A stretch of 64,000 bases of DNA from JBKBUF01 sp046290815 (lineage in GTDB: Bacteria; Bacteroidota; Bacteroidia; Cytophagales; Cytophagaceae), in assembly GCA_046290815.1 (NCBI GenBank), contig JBKBUF010000003.1:62001-126000 (forward strand), given 5' to 3'. A model generated the notes under the pieces. It was not told the origin of the DNA. It was given only the letters and a program-made list of their open reading frames with translations, and searched no databases. Of this stretch, positions 17,230 through 26,544 are shown piece after piece. A program made the position numbers and the translations under genes. The stretch's first letter is position 1; each line of letters starts with the position of its first letter.

Positions 17230-18330
17230 ATGAAATTTAACTCACGCCCTGATGCCTATCTTATGCTTGAAGATGGGACGCTCTTTAAAGGAATTGCTGT
17301 TGGTAAAATCGGCACTACTACAGGAGAAATCTGTTTTAACACCGGTATGACAGGTTATCAGGAGATTTATACCGACCCTTCATATTATGGTCAAATTATT
17401 GTAAATACAACCACACATATCGGAAATTATGGTGTATTAGACTCAGAACAGGAGTCTGACTCCGTTAAATTCAGTGGTCTTGTATGTAAGACTTTCTCTG
17501 ATGTTTTCTCAAGAAAATCTGCTAAAGGTTCATTAGAGGAATATTTCGAAAGGAATAATATAGTTGGAATCAGTGAAGTAGACACAAGACAACTTGTGAG
17601 GCATATAAGAAGTAAGGGAGGTATGAATGCTATCATTTCCTCAGAAATATCAGATATTGAAAAATTGCGTGAGGAAGTAAAGAAAATACCATCAATGAAG
17701 GGCCTCGAGTTATCAAGCAGGGTAAGTACCGCACAACCTTATTTTGTTGGTAATGAAAATTCTCCTTTGAAGGTTGCTGTACTTGATCTTGGTATTAAGA
17801 AGAGTATATTAAAGAATTTCGAAGAAAGAGGAGTTTATTGCAAGGTGTTTCCTGCGAAAACTTCTTTTGATGAAATGGCTTCATGGGGACCTAACGGTTA
17901 TTTCATTTCTAATGGTCCCGGAGATCCTGCAGCGACCAAGTATGCTATTGATACAGTTAAGAAAATTATAAGTGCAGAGGCTCCTGTTTTCGGAATTTGC
18001 CTGGGTCATCAGATATTGGCTGAGGCAAACGGAATTTCAACTTATAAAATGCACCACGGGCATAGAGGACTAAATCACCCTGTGAAGAATCTTGTAAATG
18101 GTAAATGTGAAGTTACATCCCAAAATCATGGTTTCGCCGTTGATGCCAGTGCTGTAAAAGGGAATAAATCTGTTGAGGTTACTCACTTAAACCTTAATGA
18201 CGATACTGTGGAGGGAATCAGATTAAAGAATGGAAAAGGTTTCAGTGTTCAGTATCATCCTGAATCTTCACCTGGTCCACATGATTCACATTACCTGTTT
18301 GATGATTTTGTAGAACTAATCAAAAAATAA
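17230..18330 (+). CDS. carA: Carbamoyl-phosphate synthase small subunit
   Basis: Glutaminase subunit that feeds ammonia to CarB for pyrimidine and arginine synthesis. It has 366 residues. The N-terminal CPSase small domain contains TGMTGYQEIYTDPSY; the class I amidotransferase domain has nucleophile C257 (FGICLGHQ) with H343 and E345 (QYHPES). carB is not in this window. It is followed after 27 bases by eno, with no terminator between them. Confidence 0.97.
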   Translation: MKFNSRPDAYLMLEDGTLFKGIAVGKIGTTTGEICFNTGMTGYQEIYTDPSYYGQIIVNTTTHIGNYGVLDSEQESDSVKFSGLVCKTFSDVFSRKSAKGSLEEYFERNNIVGISEVDTRQLVRHIRSKGGMNAIISSEISDIEKLREEVKKIPSMKGLELSSRVSTAQPYFVGNENSPLKVAVLDLGIKKSILKNFEERGVYCKVFPAKTSFDEMASWGPNGYFISNGPGDPAATKYAIDTVKKIISAEAPVFGICLGHQILAEANGISTYKMHHGHRGLNHPVKNLVNGKCEVTSQNHGFAVDASAVKGNKSVEVTHLNLNDDTVEGIRLKNGKGFSVQYHPESSPGPHDSHYLFDDFVELIKK

Positions 18331-18357
18331 TTTTTACATAAATTTTTACTAAAACAA

Positions 18358-19644
18358 ATGAGCTTAATTGAACAAATAGTTGCGCGTCAAATCTTCGACT
18401 CAAGAGGAAATCCTACTGTAGAAGTAGATGTAATCACAGAAAACGGAGCCCTTGGCAGAGCTGCTGTACCTTCCGGTGCCTCTACAGGTACCCACGAGGC
18501 AGTAGAACTTAGAGATGGTGATAAATCCAAATACATGGGCAAAGGTGTATTAAAAGCTGTAGCCAATGTTAATGAAAAAATCGCACCGGAATTAATTGGT
18601 GCTTCTGTTTTCGAGCAAACCCTTATTGATAAGGTAATGATCGAATTAGACGGAACAAATAATAAAGGTAATTTTGGAGCAAATGCTATTCTTGGTGTTT
18701 CCCTTGCAGTTGCTAAAGCTGCAGCTCAGGAAGCCGGAATGCCTCTTTACAGATATGTTGGGGGAGTGAATGCTTTCACACTTCCGGTTCCAATGATGAA
18801 TATAATCAATGGAGGAAGTCATGCAGACAACTCTATCGATTTTCAGGAATTCATGATTATGCCTTCTGGTGCTTCTTCATTCACCGAAGCAATGAGAATG
18901 GGTTCTGAAATATTCCACAATCTTGCAAAGGTGCTAAAGTCCAATAAAATGTCAACTAACGTTGGTGATGAAGGTGGATTTGCTCCGAATGTTCCAAGTA
19001 ATGAGGAAGCACTTAAAATCATTCTAAAAGCAATTGAAGCTGCAGGTTACAGACCAGGTGAAGATGTTTTCATTGCACTTGATGCTGCTGCATCTGAGTT
19101 TTATGATGCTGATTCCAAAATGTATCATTTTAAAAAGTCTACCGGGGATAAATTGACTTCATCTCAAATGGCTAACTTCTGGAATGATTGGGTGAAAAAA
19201 TATCCGATTGTTTCTATTGAAGATGGTATGGCAGAAGATGATTGGGACGGATGGAAAGAGCTTACTAACCTTGCCGGAAGTAAGTGTCAGCTTGTAGGTG
19301 ATGACCTTTTCGTGACCAACGTTACAAGATTGAGAGAAGGTATCAATAAAGGTATTGGTAATTCTATTCTTGTAAAAGTAAACCAGATCGGTTCTCTTAC
19401 TGAAACAATAGATGCTGTAAACCTTGCTCATAGAAATTCTTATACCAGCATTATGTCACATAGATCTGGTGAAACAGAAGATAACACCATTGCAGACCTT
19501 GCAGTCGCATTAAATACGGGTCAAATTAAAACCGGATCTTGCAGCAGATCAGACAGAATGGCTAAGTATAACCAATTGCTTCGTATTGAAGAAGAACTTG
19601 GAGATTCAGCGTATTTTCCGGGTAAAAACTTCAGAAAAATGTAA
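18358..19644 (+). CDS. eno: Enolase
   Basis: Glycolytic enzyme that converts 2-phosphoglycerate to phosphoenolpyruvate. It has 428 residues: QIVARQIFDSRGNPTVEVDV at the start, catalytic and metal region NVGDEGGFAPN, SIEDGMAEDDWDGW, and the signature SHRSGETEDNTIADLAV. It is followed by a perfect terminator and then the FtsB-like gene, a common neighbourhood. Confidence 0.98.
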   Translation: MSLIEQIVARQIFDSRGNPTVEVDVITENGALGRAAVPSGASTGTHEAVELRDGDKSKYMGKGVLKAVANVNEKIAPELIGASVFEQTLIDKVMIELDGTNNKGNFGANAILGVSLAVAKAAAQEAGMPLYRYVGGVNAFTLPVPMMNIINGGSHADNSIDFQEFMIMPSGASSFTEAMRMGSEIFHNLAKVLKSNKMSTNVGDEGGFAPNVPSNEEALKIILKAIEAAGYRPGEDVFIALDAAASEFYDADSKMYHFKKSTGDKLTSSQMANFWNDWVKKYPIVSIEDGMAEDDWDGWKELTNLAGSKCQLVGDDLFVTNVTRLREGINKGIGNSILVKVNQIGSLTETIDAVNLAHRNSYTSIMSHRSGETEDNTIADLAVALNTGQIKTGSCSRSDRMAKYNQLLRIEEELGDSAYFPGKNFRKM

Positions 19645-19650
19645 AATACA

Positions 19651-19684
19651 AAGTCCCGGAACCTCCGGGACTTTATTTTTTCTT
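19651..19684 (+). terminator. Terminator after eno
   Basis: A perfect 10-bp stem (19651-19660 with 19664-19673), loop ACC, then a T-rich tract. Confidence 0.9.
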
Positions 19685-19722
19685 ATTTTTTTTATACTTT
19701 TAGGTAAATCTTTCCTATTAGT

Positions 19723-20013
19723 ATGCTAAATCGGTTACCCTCGTTTACCAAAAACTTCTATTTTATTTTTGCGCTGATAGTTTTCATCTGGATGTTATTT
19801 TTCGACTCGAATGATTTCATTAATCAATATAGAATGCGGCAAAAATTAAAGGAGTTGGAAAATCAGAAAGCATTTTATCAGGAAAAAATCGAACAGGTGA
19901 AGAAAGATCGGCAGGCATTTTTAAACAACCATGCAGAGCTTGAGCGTTTCGCCAGGGAAAATTACCTGATGAAGAAAAAGGAAGAGGAAGTTTTTGTGGT
20001 AATTGAAGAATAG
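19723..20013 (+). CDS. FtsB/DivIC-family septum formation protein
   Basis: A 96-residue single-pass membrane protein. A short cytoplasmic start is followed by a hydrophobic helix (about residues 12-28) and then a coiled coil (about 35-70) with LKELENQKAFYQEKIEQVKK. The ending (HAELERFARENYLMKKKEEE) is the typical septum-initiator block. Members work with FtsQ and FtsL in the divisome. Position right after eno supports the call. It is 23 bases before a class A PBP gene, which suggests a cell-wall operon. Confidence 0.9.
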   Translation: MLNRLPSFTKNFYFIFALIVFIWMLFFDSNDFINQYRMRQKLKELENQKAFYQEKIEQVKKDRQAFLNNHAELERFARENYLMKKKEEEVFVVIEE

Positions 20014-20036
20014 TATCAATTTGCAGGTTTGAAGGG

Positions 20037-22304
20037 ATGAGTGATAACGAACAGAAATATGCCTTTTTACTTAAAGTAATTTGGATAACTTTTTTAGGCT
20101 CCATCTATTATGTTTTTGGTTTTGTCATACTAATCCAAATTAATTTTCTATGGCTCTTCGGGCAGATGCCCGGTGTTGAAGACCTGGAAAATCCTTCCAC
20201 AGATCAGGCATCAGAAGTATATACCAGCGATGAAGTGTTAATAGGAAAATATTACAGGGAAAACAGAAGTCCTGTAAGTTTCGACCAGATCTCACCTAAC
20301 TTGTTACAAGCCCTTGTCGCTACTGAAGACCAAAGATTTTACGAGCATTCCGGAATCGATTTCAAAGGGTTCTTTGCAATTTTTTATTACATTATTAAAG
20401 GCGACCAGAGAGGCTCAAGTACAATTACCCAACAATTGGCCAAAAACCTTTTTAAAACCCGCCAGGGCTCATTTAAAGGCGTATTAGGGAATGTTCCGGT
20501 GGTGAATATTCTCCTGTTTAAAGTTAAAGAGTGGATGCTGGCTATTAGCCTTGAAAGAAACTACACGAAAGATGAGTTGCTTAATATGTATTTGAATACA
20601 GTAGACTTCGGTAGTAATTCTTTTGGCATCAAAGTAGCTTCCAGGACATATTTTAATACTTCCCCCGATAGCCTTTCAATCGATCAGGCTGCCATGCTTG
20701 TAGGCTTGTTGAAGGCCACTACTACTTACAGCCCAATATTGCATCCTGATCGTTGTCTTGAAAGACGAAATGTTGTGATGTCATTGATGGCTGAAAGTGA
20801 AATGATAACTTCTGATCAATATGATTCTTTAAAACAGCTTCCGTTAAACTTGAAATATACAGTATATAATCCCAATGAAGGCTCAGCTACATATTTCCGA
20901 AGTATCCTTAATAAATTTTTACTCAAATGGTGTAAAGAGAATGGTCGTGATTTGTATGGCGATGGCTTAAGAATTTATACTACCATTGATTCAAAGATGC
21001 AAAAGCATGCAGAGGAGGCTGTTGAAGAACATATGAAGGTGGTACAACGGAAATTTTTTGAGCACTGGAAAGGTGAGAATCCCTGGAGGTTTGAAAATAA
21101 AAAAGAGATACCTCATTTTATTGAAGATGCCGCAAAACGGACACCTGCCTATAAAACACTCATGAAAAAATATGGTGCAGATCATGATTCAATCAATATT
21201 GTATTGAATACTCCTGTTCCTATGAAAATATTTACATGGAACGGAGAGAAAGATACTGTCATGAGTCCTATGGATTCCATAAGATACTATAAACACTTTC
21301 TTCATGCAGGTTTTCTTTCAATGGAACCTCATTCTGGTGAAATTAAAGCATGGGTCGGAGGGATTAATTATAAATATTTTAAATACGACCATGTCAAGCA
21401 GGGGAAAAGGCAACCTGGTTCTGCATTCAAACCCTTTGTCTATACCGCAGCAATTGAAAAGGGATATAGTCCCTGCTATTTATTGCCGGATGTTCCGATT
21501 ACATTCAGATATGAAGAAAATGGTGTCATGAAAACCTGGTCACCCAAGAATAGTGACTGGATCTTTACCGGTGATTCTATTACACTTCGTCAGGCGATGG
21601 GAAGATCTGTTAATTCTGTAGCTGCTCATGTATTAAAACTGGTTGGTATTCAAGATGTGGTTAATGTTTGCAGGCGAATGGGTATTACTAGTCATCTTGA
21701 GCCGGTTCCTTCAATTTGTCTTGGGTCAAGTGATGTTTCTGTATACGAAATGGTAGGGGCATACAGTACTTTTGTAAATTCCGGTGTATGGGTTGAGCCT
21801 TTTTTTGTATCCAGGATTGAAGATCGAAATGGGAATGTCTTACATGAAGTAGTTCCAAAGACAAAAGATGTTCTTTCAGAAGAGGTGGCTTATGTAATGG
21901 TTCATATGCTCAAAGGAGGAGTTGAAGAAAGAGGAGGAACTTCACAGGCCTTATTCAGATATGATATTTTCAGGGGTAATGAGGTTGGGGGCAAGACTGG
22001 TACAACATCTAACCATTCTGATGGGTGGTATATCGGAGTCACAAAAAATCTTGTCTCAGGTGTATGGGTAGGAGGCGAAGACAGATCGGTTCATTTCAGA
22101 TCTTCACAATTAGGAGAAGGATCTAAAATCGCATTGCCTATTTATGGATTGTATATGGAGAAGGTTTATGGAGATACAAGTTTGAATATTCCTAAAGGGT
22201 TTTTCAAAAGACCCAAAAAACTGAATATAGAAATTAATTGTCCAAAGAGGCCAGAACGTTCTGATTCAACTATAGTAGATCCGGAAGACGAAGCTTTTTA
22301 TTAA
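20037..22304 (+). CDS. Class A penicillin-binding protein (PBP1A-type)
   Basis: Bifunctional peptidoglycan polymerase and crosslinker in the periplasm, anchored by one N-terminal helix (about residues 12-40). The GT51 transglycosylase domain has catalytic E97 in ATEDQRFYEHSGIDF and GSSTITQQLAKNLF at 127-139. The transpeptidase domain has SxxK at S462-K465 (QPGSAFKPF), SVN at 524-526 and KTGTT at 653-657. It has 755 residues and looks complete. It may be co-transcribed with the FtsB-like gene upstream. Confidence 0.96.
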   Translation: MSDNEQKYAFLLKVIWITFLGSIYYVFGFVILIQINFLWLFGQMPGVEDLENPSTDQASEVYTSDEVLIGKYYRENRSPVSFDQISPNLLQALVATEDQRFYEHSGIDFKGFFAIFYYIIKGDQRGSSTITQQLAKNLFKTRQGSFKGVLGNVPVVNILLFKVKEWMLAISLERNYTKDELLNMYLNTVDFGSNSFGIKVASRTYFNTSPDSLSIDQAAMLVGLLKATTTYSPILHPDRCLERRNVVMSLMAESEMITSDQYDSLKQLPLNLKYTVYNPNEGSATYFRSILNKFLLKWCKENGRDLYGDGLRIYTTIDSKMQKHAEEAVEEHMKVVQRKFFEHWKGENPWRFENKKEIPHFIEDAAKRTPAYKTLMKKYGADHDSINIVLNTPVPMKIFTWNGEKDTVMSPMDSIRYYKHFLHAGFLSMEPHSGEIKAWVGGINYKYFKYDHVKQGKRQPGSAFKPFVYTAAIEKGYSPCYLLPDVPITFRYEENGVMKTWSPKNSDWIFTGDSITLRQAMGRSVNSVAAHVLKLVGIQDVVNVCRRMGITSHLEPVPSICLGSSDVSVYEMVGAYSTFVNSGVWVEPFFVSRIEDRNGNVLHEVVPKTKDVLSEEVAYVMVHMLKGGVEERGGTSQALFRYDIFRGNEVGGKTGTTSNHSDGWYIGVTKNLVSGVWVGGEDRSVHFRSSQLGEGSKIALPIYGLYMEKVYGDTSLNIPKGFFKRPKKLNIEINCPKRPERSDSTIVDPEDEAFY

Positions 22305-22327
22305 AAAATAAAAAATAATATAATATA

Positions 22328-22354
22328 TAAAGGCTGATATTAAATCAGCCTTTA
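22328..22354. terminator. Terminator between convergent genes
   Basis: A perfect 11-bp stem (22328-22338 with 22344-22354) between the end of the PBP gene and the end of the minus-strand small gene. The T-rich flank is weak, so efficiency is uncertain; it could serve both strands. Confidence 0.6.
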
Positions 22355-22364
22355 TTGTTCAGAT

Positions 22365-22553
22365 TTACCAATTTTTTTCTCTTGATACATATGACGGGTT
22401 AAAGCTAAAGCATACACCTGCATAGTAATCCTCCCTTAAGGAATTAAACAAGTGAACAAAGATGGTTTCTCCCAACTCCAGGATTTCACATAACTGACCT
22501 TTATAGTTTACTACTATATCAGAAAGTTCAGGTTTCCTGCTTTGTCTATCCAT
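22365..22553 (-). CDS. Small hypothetical protein, paralogue of its neighbour
   Basis: A 62-residue predicted soluble protein of unknown function. It shares a pattern with the 64-residue protein encoded just upstream: KGxLCE, then FNxLRE, then GxCFxxNPxxxxR. Both carry two conserved cysteines and a similar A/G-rich leader before the start codon. The conserved spacing across two adjacent open frames supports both being real genes made by tandem duplication. There is no signal peptide or membrane helix. I do not recognise the family. Confidence 0.6.
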   Translation of the reverse strand: MDRQSRKPELSDIVVNYKGQLCEILELGETIFVHLFNSLREDYYAGVCFSFNPSYVSREKNW

Positions 22554-22621
22554 ACATCCCCCTCTTTTTCTTTTTTAACATAGGCCACGTTAGAAAAGAT
22601 TCCAGGGATGTTAATTTGGTT

Positions 22622-22816
22622 TTATCTTTGTCTTCTATTGTCAAATTTAGGATTGTATGCAAAGCATATTCCATAGATAAGGTGTTCTCTCAGACAGTTA
22701 AATCTGATTTCAACTATTTCACCTTCAAATGCAATCATTTCGCATAATTCACCCTTTTCATTTACGCAAATCTTCGAGAAAACCCTTTCTGATACTCTTT
22801 CATTATGCGGAACCAT
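22622..22816 (-). CDS. Small hypothetical protein, paralogue of its neighbour
   Basis: A 64-residue protein, paralogous to the following gene on this strand (the shared pattern is KGELCE, FNCLRE, GICFAYNP). No signal peptide or membrane helix is visible. Function unknown. Alternating polar and hydrophobic residues around EGEIVEIRF suggest a small beta-rich domain, which is inference. The two genes are 68 bases apart and are probably co-transcribed. Confidence 0.6.
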   Translation of the reverse strand: MVPHNERVSERVFSKICVNEKGELCEMIAFEGEIVEIRFNCLREHLIYGICFAYNPKFDNRRQR

Positions 22817-22861
22817 ACACCTCTTCTTTTTTAAAATTTAACTCGGGAAACTTTCAGAAAG

Positions 22862-23662
22862 TTATTCTAAAGGCTTTTCTTCACTGGTATGATGGCAAAA
22901 TAGTTTTTGAAATTCAGGGGATTCTGTTTTTAAAATTTTATCCCAGAAAGTAAAATGAAGCCCGAAATTACAATTGAATTTTCCATGATGAAGTGAATGG
23001 TGTGTTGCTCCTATAAGCCACTTGCCTGCAATATTCTTTTGAAAATTTTTAGGATAGATTTCAACAGAAAGATGATTAATTACTGCAGATACCGTCATTA
23101 TTGTCAAATAAAGCAACAATATTGAAAAATGAATAGGAATAATTAATGTAAGAAATGGGATTATTACAGCCTGAAGCAAACTTTCAATGGGATGGAAAGA
23201 GAAGGAAGTGAATGCTGTGGTATGAATGCTGTTATGGTGTTCCTTATGTACAAGCCGGTAGATCGTTTTTGTATGCATCCATCTGTGTATAAAATAGTAA
23301 TATGTTTCATGCAAAAACATATAAACAGGTAAGGTAACCGGCATAACCCATATTGGGTACTCAGAAACGGCCATATAAACTTTAACCCATCCCTTATTCC
23401 ACGCAGCAATCCACATTGCAGCAACAATACCGAAGATTACAGATGAGATTAAGGAATTTTTTATTTCCGATATTATCTGTTTTGAAGGGACAGGATATTT
23501 ATTAAGACTCCTTGTTGAATGGTGCTTTTTAAAAACTGATTGAAAAATAAAAAAGAATATTCCTGCTATAATCAAATACCTCAAAAAGACGATTCCCATC
23601 GTTATTAGCCCATAAACAGCAATAGAGTAAGGGTCTGATTTGAATTGCAATTGCATTACCAT
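22862..23662 (-). CDS. Sterol desaturase / fatty acid hydroxylase superfamily protein
   Basis: Integral membrane di-iron enzyme family; its substrate cannot be assigned from sequence. It has 266 residues and several membrane helices. The histidine boxes are HRWMH (126-130), HKEHH (139-143) and HHSLHH (221-226), spaced as in the superfamily, which also has a family-typical FHPIE block. Relatives hydroxylate or desaturate fatty acids, sterols or carotenoids. The start could be M1 or M3. It is transcribed with or just ahead of the two small genes downstream (46-base gap). Confidence 0.88.
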   Translation of the reverse strand: MVMQLQFKSDPYSIAVYGLITMGIVFLRYLIIAGIFFFIFQSVFKKHHSTRSLNKYPVPSKQIISEIKNSLISSVIFGIVAAMWIAAWNKGWVKVYMAVSEYPIWVMPVTLPVYMFLHETYYYFIHRWMHTKTIYRLVHKEHHNSIHTTAFTSFSFHPIESLLQAVIIPFLTLIIPIHFSILLLYLTIMTVSAVINHLSVEIYPKNFQKNIAGKWLIGATHHSLHHGKFNCNFGLHFTFWDKILKTESPEFQKLFCHHTSEEKPLE

Positions 23663-23751
23663 TCAACTTTTATGAGCATTAAAATGTTGAATTTATTTTT
23701 ATAACTATATAAGGTTTTGTAGGGTTTCTTAAAAACGGGAGGAATATTGAA

Positions 23752-23961
23752 ATGAGCAGGGTCTATTTATTATTAATTTTATTGCTTTTAGGTTTTGGTT
23801 TTCAAGACCTCAATGCTAAGCAAATTCTGAATGTTAATTCTGCGGAGAATGTCTTAATAACACCTGGAAAAAAAACCAAGGGTAAAAAGAAGAAATACAA
23901 GAATAAAACAACTATTAAGGTTAAAAGGACCGGTCGAAGACCAAATGGATCTTACAAATAA
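23752..23961 (+). CDS. Small basic secreted protein, unknown function
   Basis: A 69-residue product: a clear signal peptide (about residues 1-22, ending LNAK) followed by a short mature part that is extremely rich in lysine and arginine (GKKTKGKKKKYKNK, KVKRTGRRPNGSYK). Function unknown. It might bind nucleic acid or acidic polysaccharide outside the cytoplasm. It is followed immediately by a perfect terminator, which supports its being a real transcription unit. Confidence 0.6.
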   Translation: MSRVYLLLILLLLGFGFQDLNAKQILNVNSAENVLITPGKKTKGKKKKYKNKTTIKVKRTGRRPNGSYK

Positions 23962-23962
23962 C

Positions 23963-23991
23963 AAAAAAGGGAAGCATGGCTTCCCTTTTTT
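23963..23991. terminator. Bidirectional terminator
   Basis: A perfect 13-bp stem (23963-23975 with 23979-23991), loop ATG, with A-tract on one side and T-tract on the other, between convergent genes. Confidence 0.9.
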
Positions 23992-24006
23992 GTTAATTTA
24001 ATTTTT

Positions 24007-24537
24007 TTACCAATCTTCATTTTTCTTAACCGGAGCAACAGGAGCCATATTGGATTTTAAACCATTAATTATTTTAGGAGCCTCTTCAGAAGTTTTTGTT
24101 TTAATCACTTTCCATCCATCCAGAGTGAGTGTGTATTTACCGCATTCAGGCATGTCTCCTTCAAGTTTGCCGCCATTTCCTTTTTGAGATTCATGAATGA
24201 ATTCTGTCAGGTCATATTTGTATTTTCCGTCTTTTACAGAAATGGTAAGCAGGAATTTAACTACTCCAGTGTGATTCATGCCTCTTACAGGACTAGGGTA
24301 GGTTACAGACATCTGACCAGTTGCTACAAACCTTCCTTCTTCTTTAGAATCAACTTTTGCTTTATATCCATTGGACAGAGCCCAGTTTTTTGCCCTTTGA
24401 TACAATTCATCCTTATTACCCTCGAGATTTACAACTTCAGAGTAGGTGATTTTTTTTGTTTCAGGATCTAATGGAAGATTCTGTGCATAAGAAAAAGAAA
24501 TTAAGGAAAATAGCAAAAACCCAAGTATGTATTTCAT
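24007..24537 (-). CDS. Secreted DUF4468-type protein
   Basis: A 176-residue exported protein: signal peptide (about 1-18, ending SYAQ), then LPLDPETKKITYSEVV and KDELYQRAKNWALSNGY, which are typical of the DUF4468 family of Bacteroidota (TBP-like fold). Function unknown. The end is a short polar tail. It is a single gene, convergent with the small basic secreted protein. Confidence 0.8.
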   Translation of the reverse strand: MKYILGFLLFSLISFSYAQNLPLDPETKKITYSEVVNLEGNKDELYQRAKNWALSNGYKAKVDSKEEGRFVATGQMSVTYPSPVRGMNHTGVVKFLLTISVKDGKYKYDLTEFIHESQKGNGGKLEGDMPECGKYTLTLDGWKVIKTKTSEEAPKIINGLKSNMAPVAPVKKNEDW

Positions 24538-24813
24538 AATCTGTGATTTAAAGATAAATAATGATTTAATTTCTATTTGTAACGAAAATTTGAATATAAA
24601 ACCTTTTTAAAATATAAAAAAAATTAAAGTTTAATGGAAATATGATTCGTTTTTTCATTTAATAAATTGTCAAATTCCCTGTAAATCATTAGATTATAGT
24701 TAATTACAGTTTTGTTTTAACAATCTGTAAGCAAATCATGTAATATTATAAAAGACGCACGCAACTTTTAGTTAATTCAAAACGTATAACAAAAAGGCCA
24801 AAATACTGCAGAT

Positions 24814-25011
24814 ATGAAGAAGGATTTAAAATTTTATCTTGGTTTTATGGTTGCTCTTTTTTCATTTTTGGGCATCTCTTTTCTTTTTGTCGTTGGAGCT
24901 TTTATACTTCGAATATTAACTTTCGGTTTTTTTAAGTACAACGACCTAAAATTGATCTATAAAGAACTTGCAGCTCAAGAAGAGTTTGTAAAGTCTTTCC
25001 GTGGTGCTTAG
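24814..25011 (+). CDS. Small membrane protein, unknown function
   Basis: A 65-residue protein with a long hydrophobic stretch (about residues 8-40, one long or two short helices) and a short amphipathic, charged C-terminus (LKLIYKELAAQEEFVKSF). Function unknown. It follows a 276-base AT-rich gap in which GCAAC and ACGTATA (24763-24792 region) loosely resemble the ECF-type promoter described elsewhere in this window, but with a different spacing. Confidence 0.55.
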   Translation: MKKDLKFYLGFMVALFSFLGISFLFVVGAFILRILTFGFFKYNDLKLIYKELAAQEEFVKSFRGA

Positions 25012-25015
25012 AACA

Positions 25016-25903
25016 TCACTTTTCCAATAGAATCTGAATAAGCATTGGAATATTATCGGTCATAATCCCATCCGGATGTTTTTCAATTGCCTCAATTGTA
25101 CTCTTTCTTGTTCTTAATTGCCATATCACCACTTTTATTCCTTTTGCATGTGCCTGTTTCACCTGCTCTTTATTTATGTGATGATTTGAGATCACCATTC
25201 CATCAAAAGTGTTGGATATACATGCCTCATAAGCTGAGTCAAAATCCATAGCATTGTAGAATAAAAAAATTTTAGGGTCTTTTTGCTTTATCAGATTTAA
25301 AAGATGTGCATCACCATCATAAAAATATATCCAGCTGTGCGCCTCATTATCCTTGATCAGTTTAACAATCTCATTGGAAAAATGCTCCTTATAGTTGATG
25401 AATTCCTGTGTTGTAAATCCATAACATTCCTGAAATAACTTTATGCTAAAATAAACAATTGGTTTTTTCTTTCTTCCTTTGAAATGTTCCAGAAGTTGTC
25501 TTACAGTAATAATATTTTCATCGTTAACTGCTCTTGATCCGAAGTTATTTGTATATCTGCAGTTGGTTATTTCAGACGCACTATAAGAAGATACGCATCC
25601 TGTGCAGTGAGTGGACATTTCAAGTAACAAATCATGGAACAAAATGAGAATTGAATCTGATGAATATTGGGTGTCAATTTCAATACCATCTGCATTTAGT
25701 CCATCAACTGCATTTTTGATAGAAACAAAACTGTTTTCAGGGAAAGGATTGATAATAGATTGAAATCCGGAACCGCCGTGACCAATCACATCAATGTACC
25801 CTCCATTTAGATTTTCAATTCTGTTGAGGTCTGTTTTTTTACATGTGCATAAAATAGCAATGCTGCAACACAGCAAGGAGAATATTTTAAGTTTTATACT
25901 CAT
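25016..25903 (-). CDS. Glycerophosphodiester phosphodiesterase, lipoprotein
   Basis: Hydrolyses glycerophosphodiesters from phospholipid turnover. It has 295 residues with a lipoprotein-like signal (cysteine near residue 19-21), so it probably sits in the envelope. The TIM-barrel catalytic residues are visible: H42 in GHGG, E56-N57 in PENSF, E75 and D77 in GIEIDTQ, and H90 in FHD. Its start overlaps the stop of the upstream gene (TAATG), so the two are translationally coupled. Confidence 0.88.
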   Translation of the reverse strand: MSIKLKIFSLLCCSIAILCTCKKTDLNRIENLNGGYIDVIGHGGSGFQSIINPFPENSFVSIKNAVDGLNADGIEIDTQYSSDSILILFHDLLLEMSTHCTGCVSSYSASEITNCRYTNNFGSRAVNDENIITVRQLLEHFKGRKKKPIVYFSIKLFQECYGFTTQEFINYKEHFSNEIVKLIKDNEAHSWIYFYDGDAHLLNLIKQKDPKIFLFYNAMDFDSAYEACISNTFDGMVISNHHINKEQVKQAHAKGIKVVIWQLRTRKSTIEAIEKHPDGIMTDNIPMLIQILLEK

Positions 25904-26445
25904 TATAATCTATAATTCAAGTAAATTTTTAAGATGTTGTTATAGTTATAATACCTGTGACGGAGATCAAGATCTACATTGTAAAGGGATTGAATATATC
26001 CTCCGATTCCCATAATGTTTCCAAAATATACCTGGTCGAAAAGCCTGAATTGAATCCCGTAACCCAGGAAAAATTCATGTATATGATTTCTTTTCCGGCT
26101 TTGTTCATATCTGCTATAAGCTTTGGCTGTTACAATGTGATATTCTACTGTAAAAAGGAAATTTGTTCTTTTAGCTGGTCGTTGAGTTTCATGCCGGTAT
26201 CCGATGGCATATCCGAAAGGCGATCTGAGAGCCATGTACGTTTGACTCAAAGGAATTTTAAGACCTGCAAAAACAATATGATGTCCTTTTTGGTACTCCA
26301 GGGTTGAAATGGTGGAAACTCCGCTAAATGAATAGTTCAATGAAGTATTTACTCCTAGTCCTAACCGTGGAATTCTTGTGTCTTCTTGAGCATTGATTAA
26401 AGAGATATTAACCAGCAAGAATATTAAGGAGAAAAGGTATCTCAT
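25903..26445 (-). CDS. Secreted beta-rich protein, unknown function
   Basis: A 180-residue product with a signal peptide (about 1-19, ending NAQ). The mature part has repeated alternating aromatic and hydrophobic strands (FLFTVEYHIVTAKAY, HEFFLGYGIQFRLFDQVYFG) and ends in NYRL, which fits a small outer-membrane beta-barrel. I do not recognise the family. It is coupled to the GDPD gene that follows. Confidence 0.65.
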   Translation of the reverse strand: MRYLFSLIFLLVNISLINAQEDTRIPRLGLGVNTSLNYSFSGVSTISTLEYQKGHHIVFAGLKIPLSQTYMALRSPFGYAIGYRHETQRPAKRTNFLFTVEYHIVTAKAYSRYEQSRKRNHIHEFFLGYGIQFRLFDQVYFGNIMGIGGYIQSLYNVDLDLRHRYYNYNNILKIYLNYRL

Positions 26446-26544
26446 ACACAGTATGATTAAGCAAGGTGAGTGAGCATTAGGTTTTGCATGAATTGCAGTA
26501 ACCCTTACATTTTCCGTTTTAACCTAAAATATATATTTTTGTTT

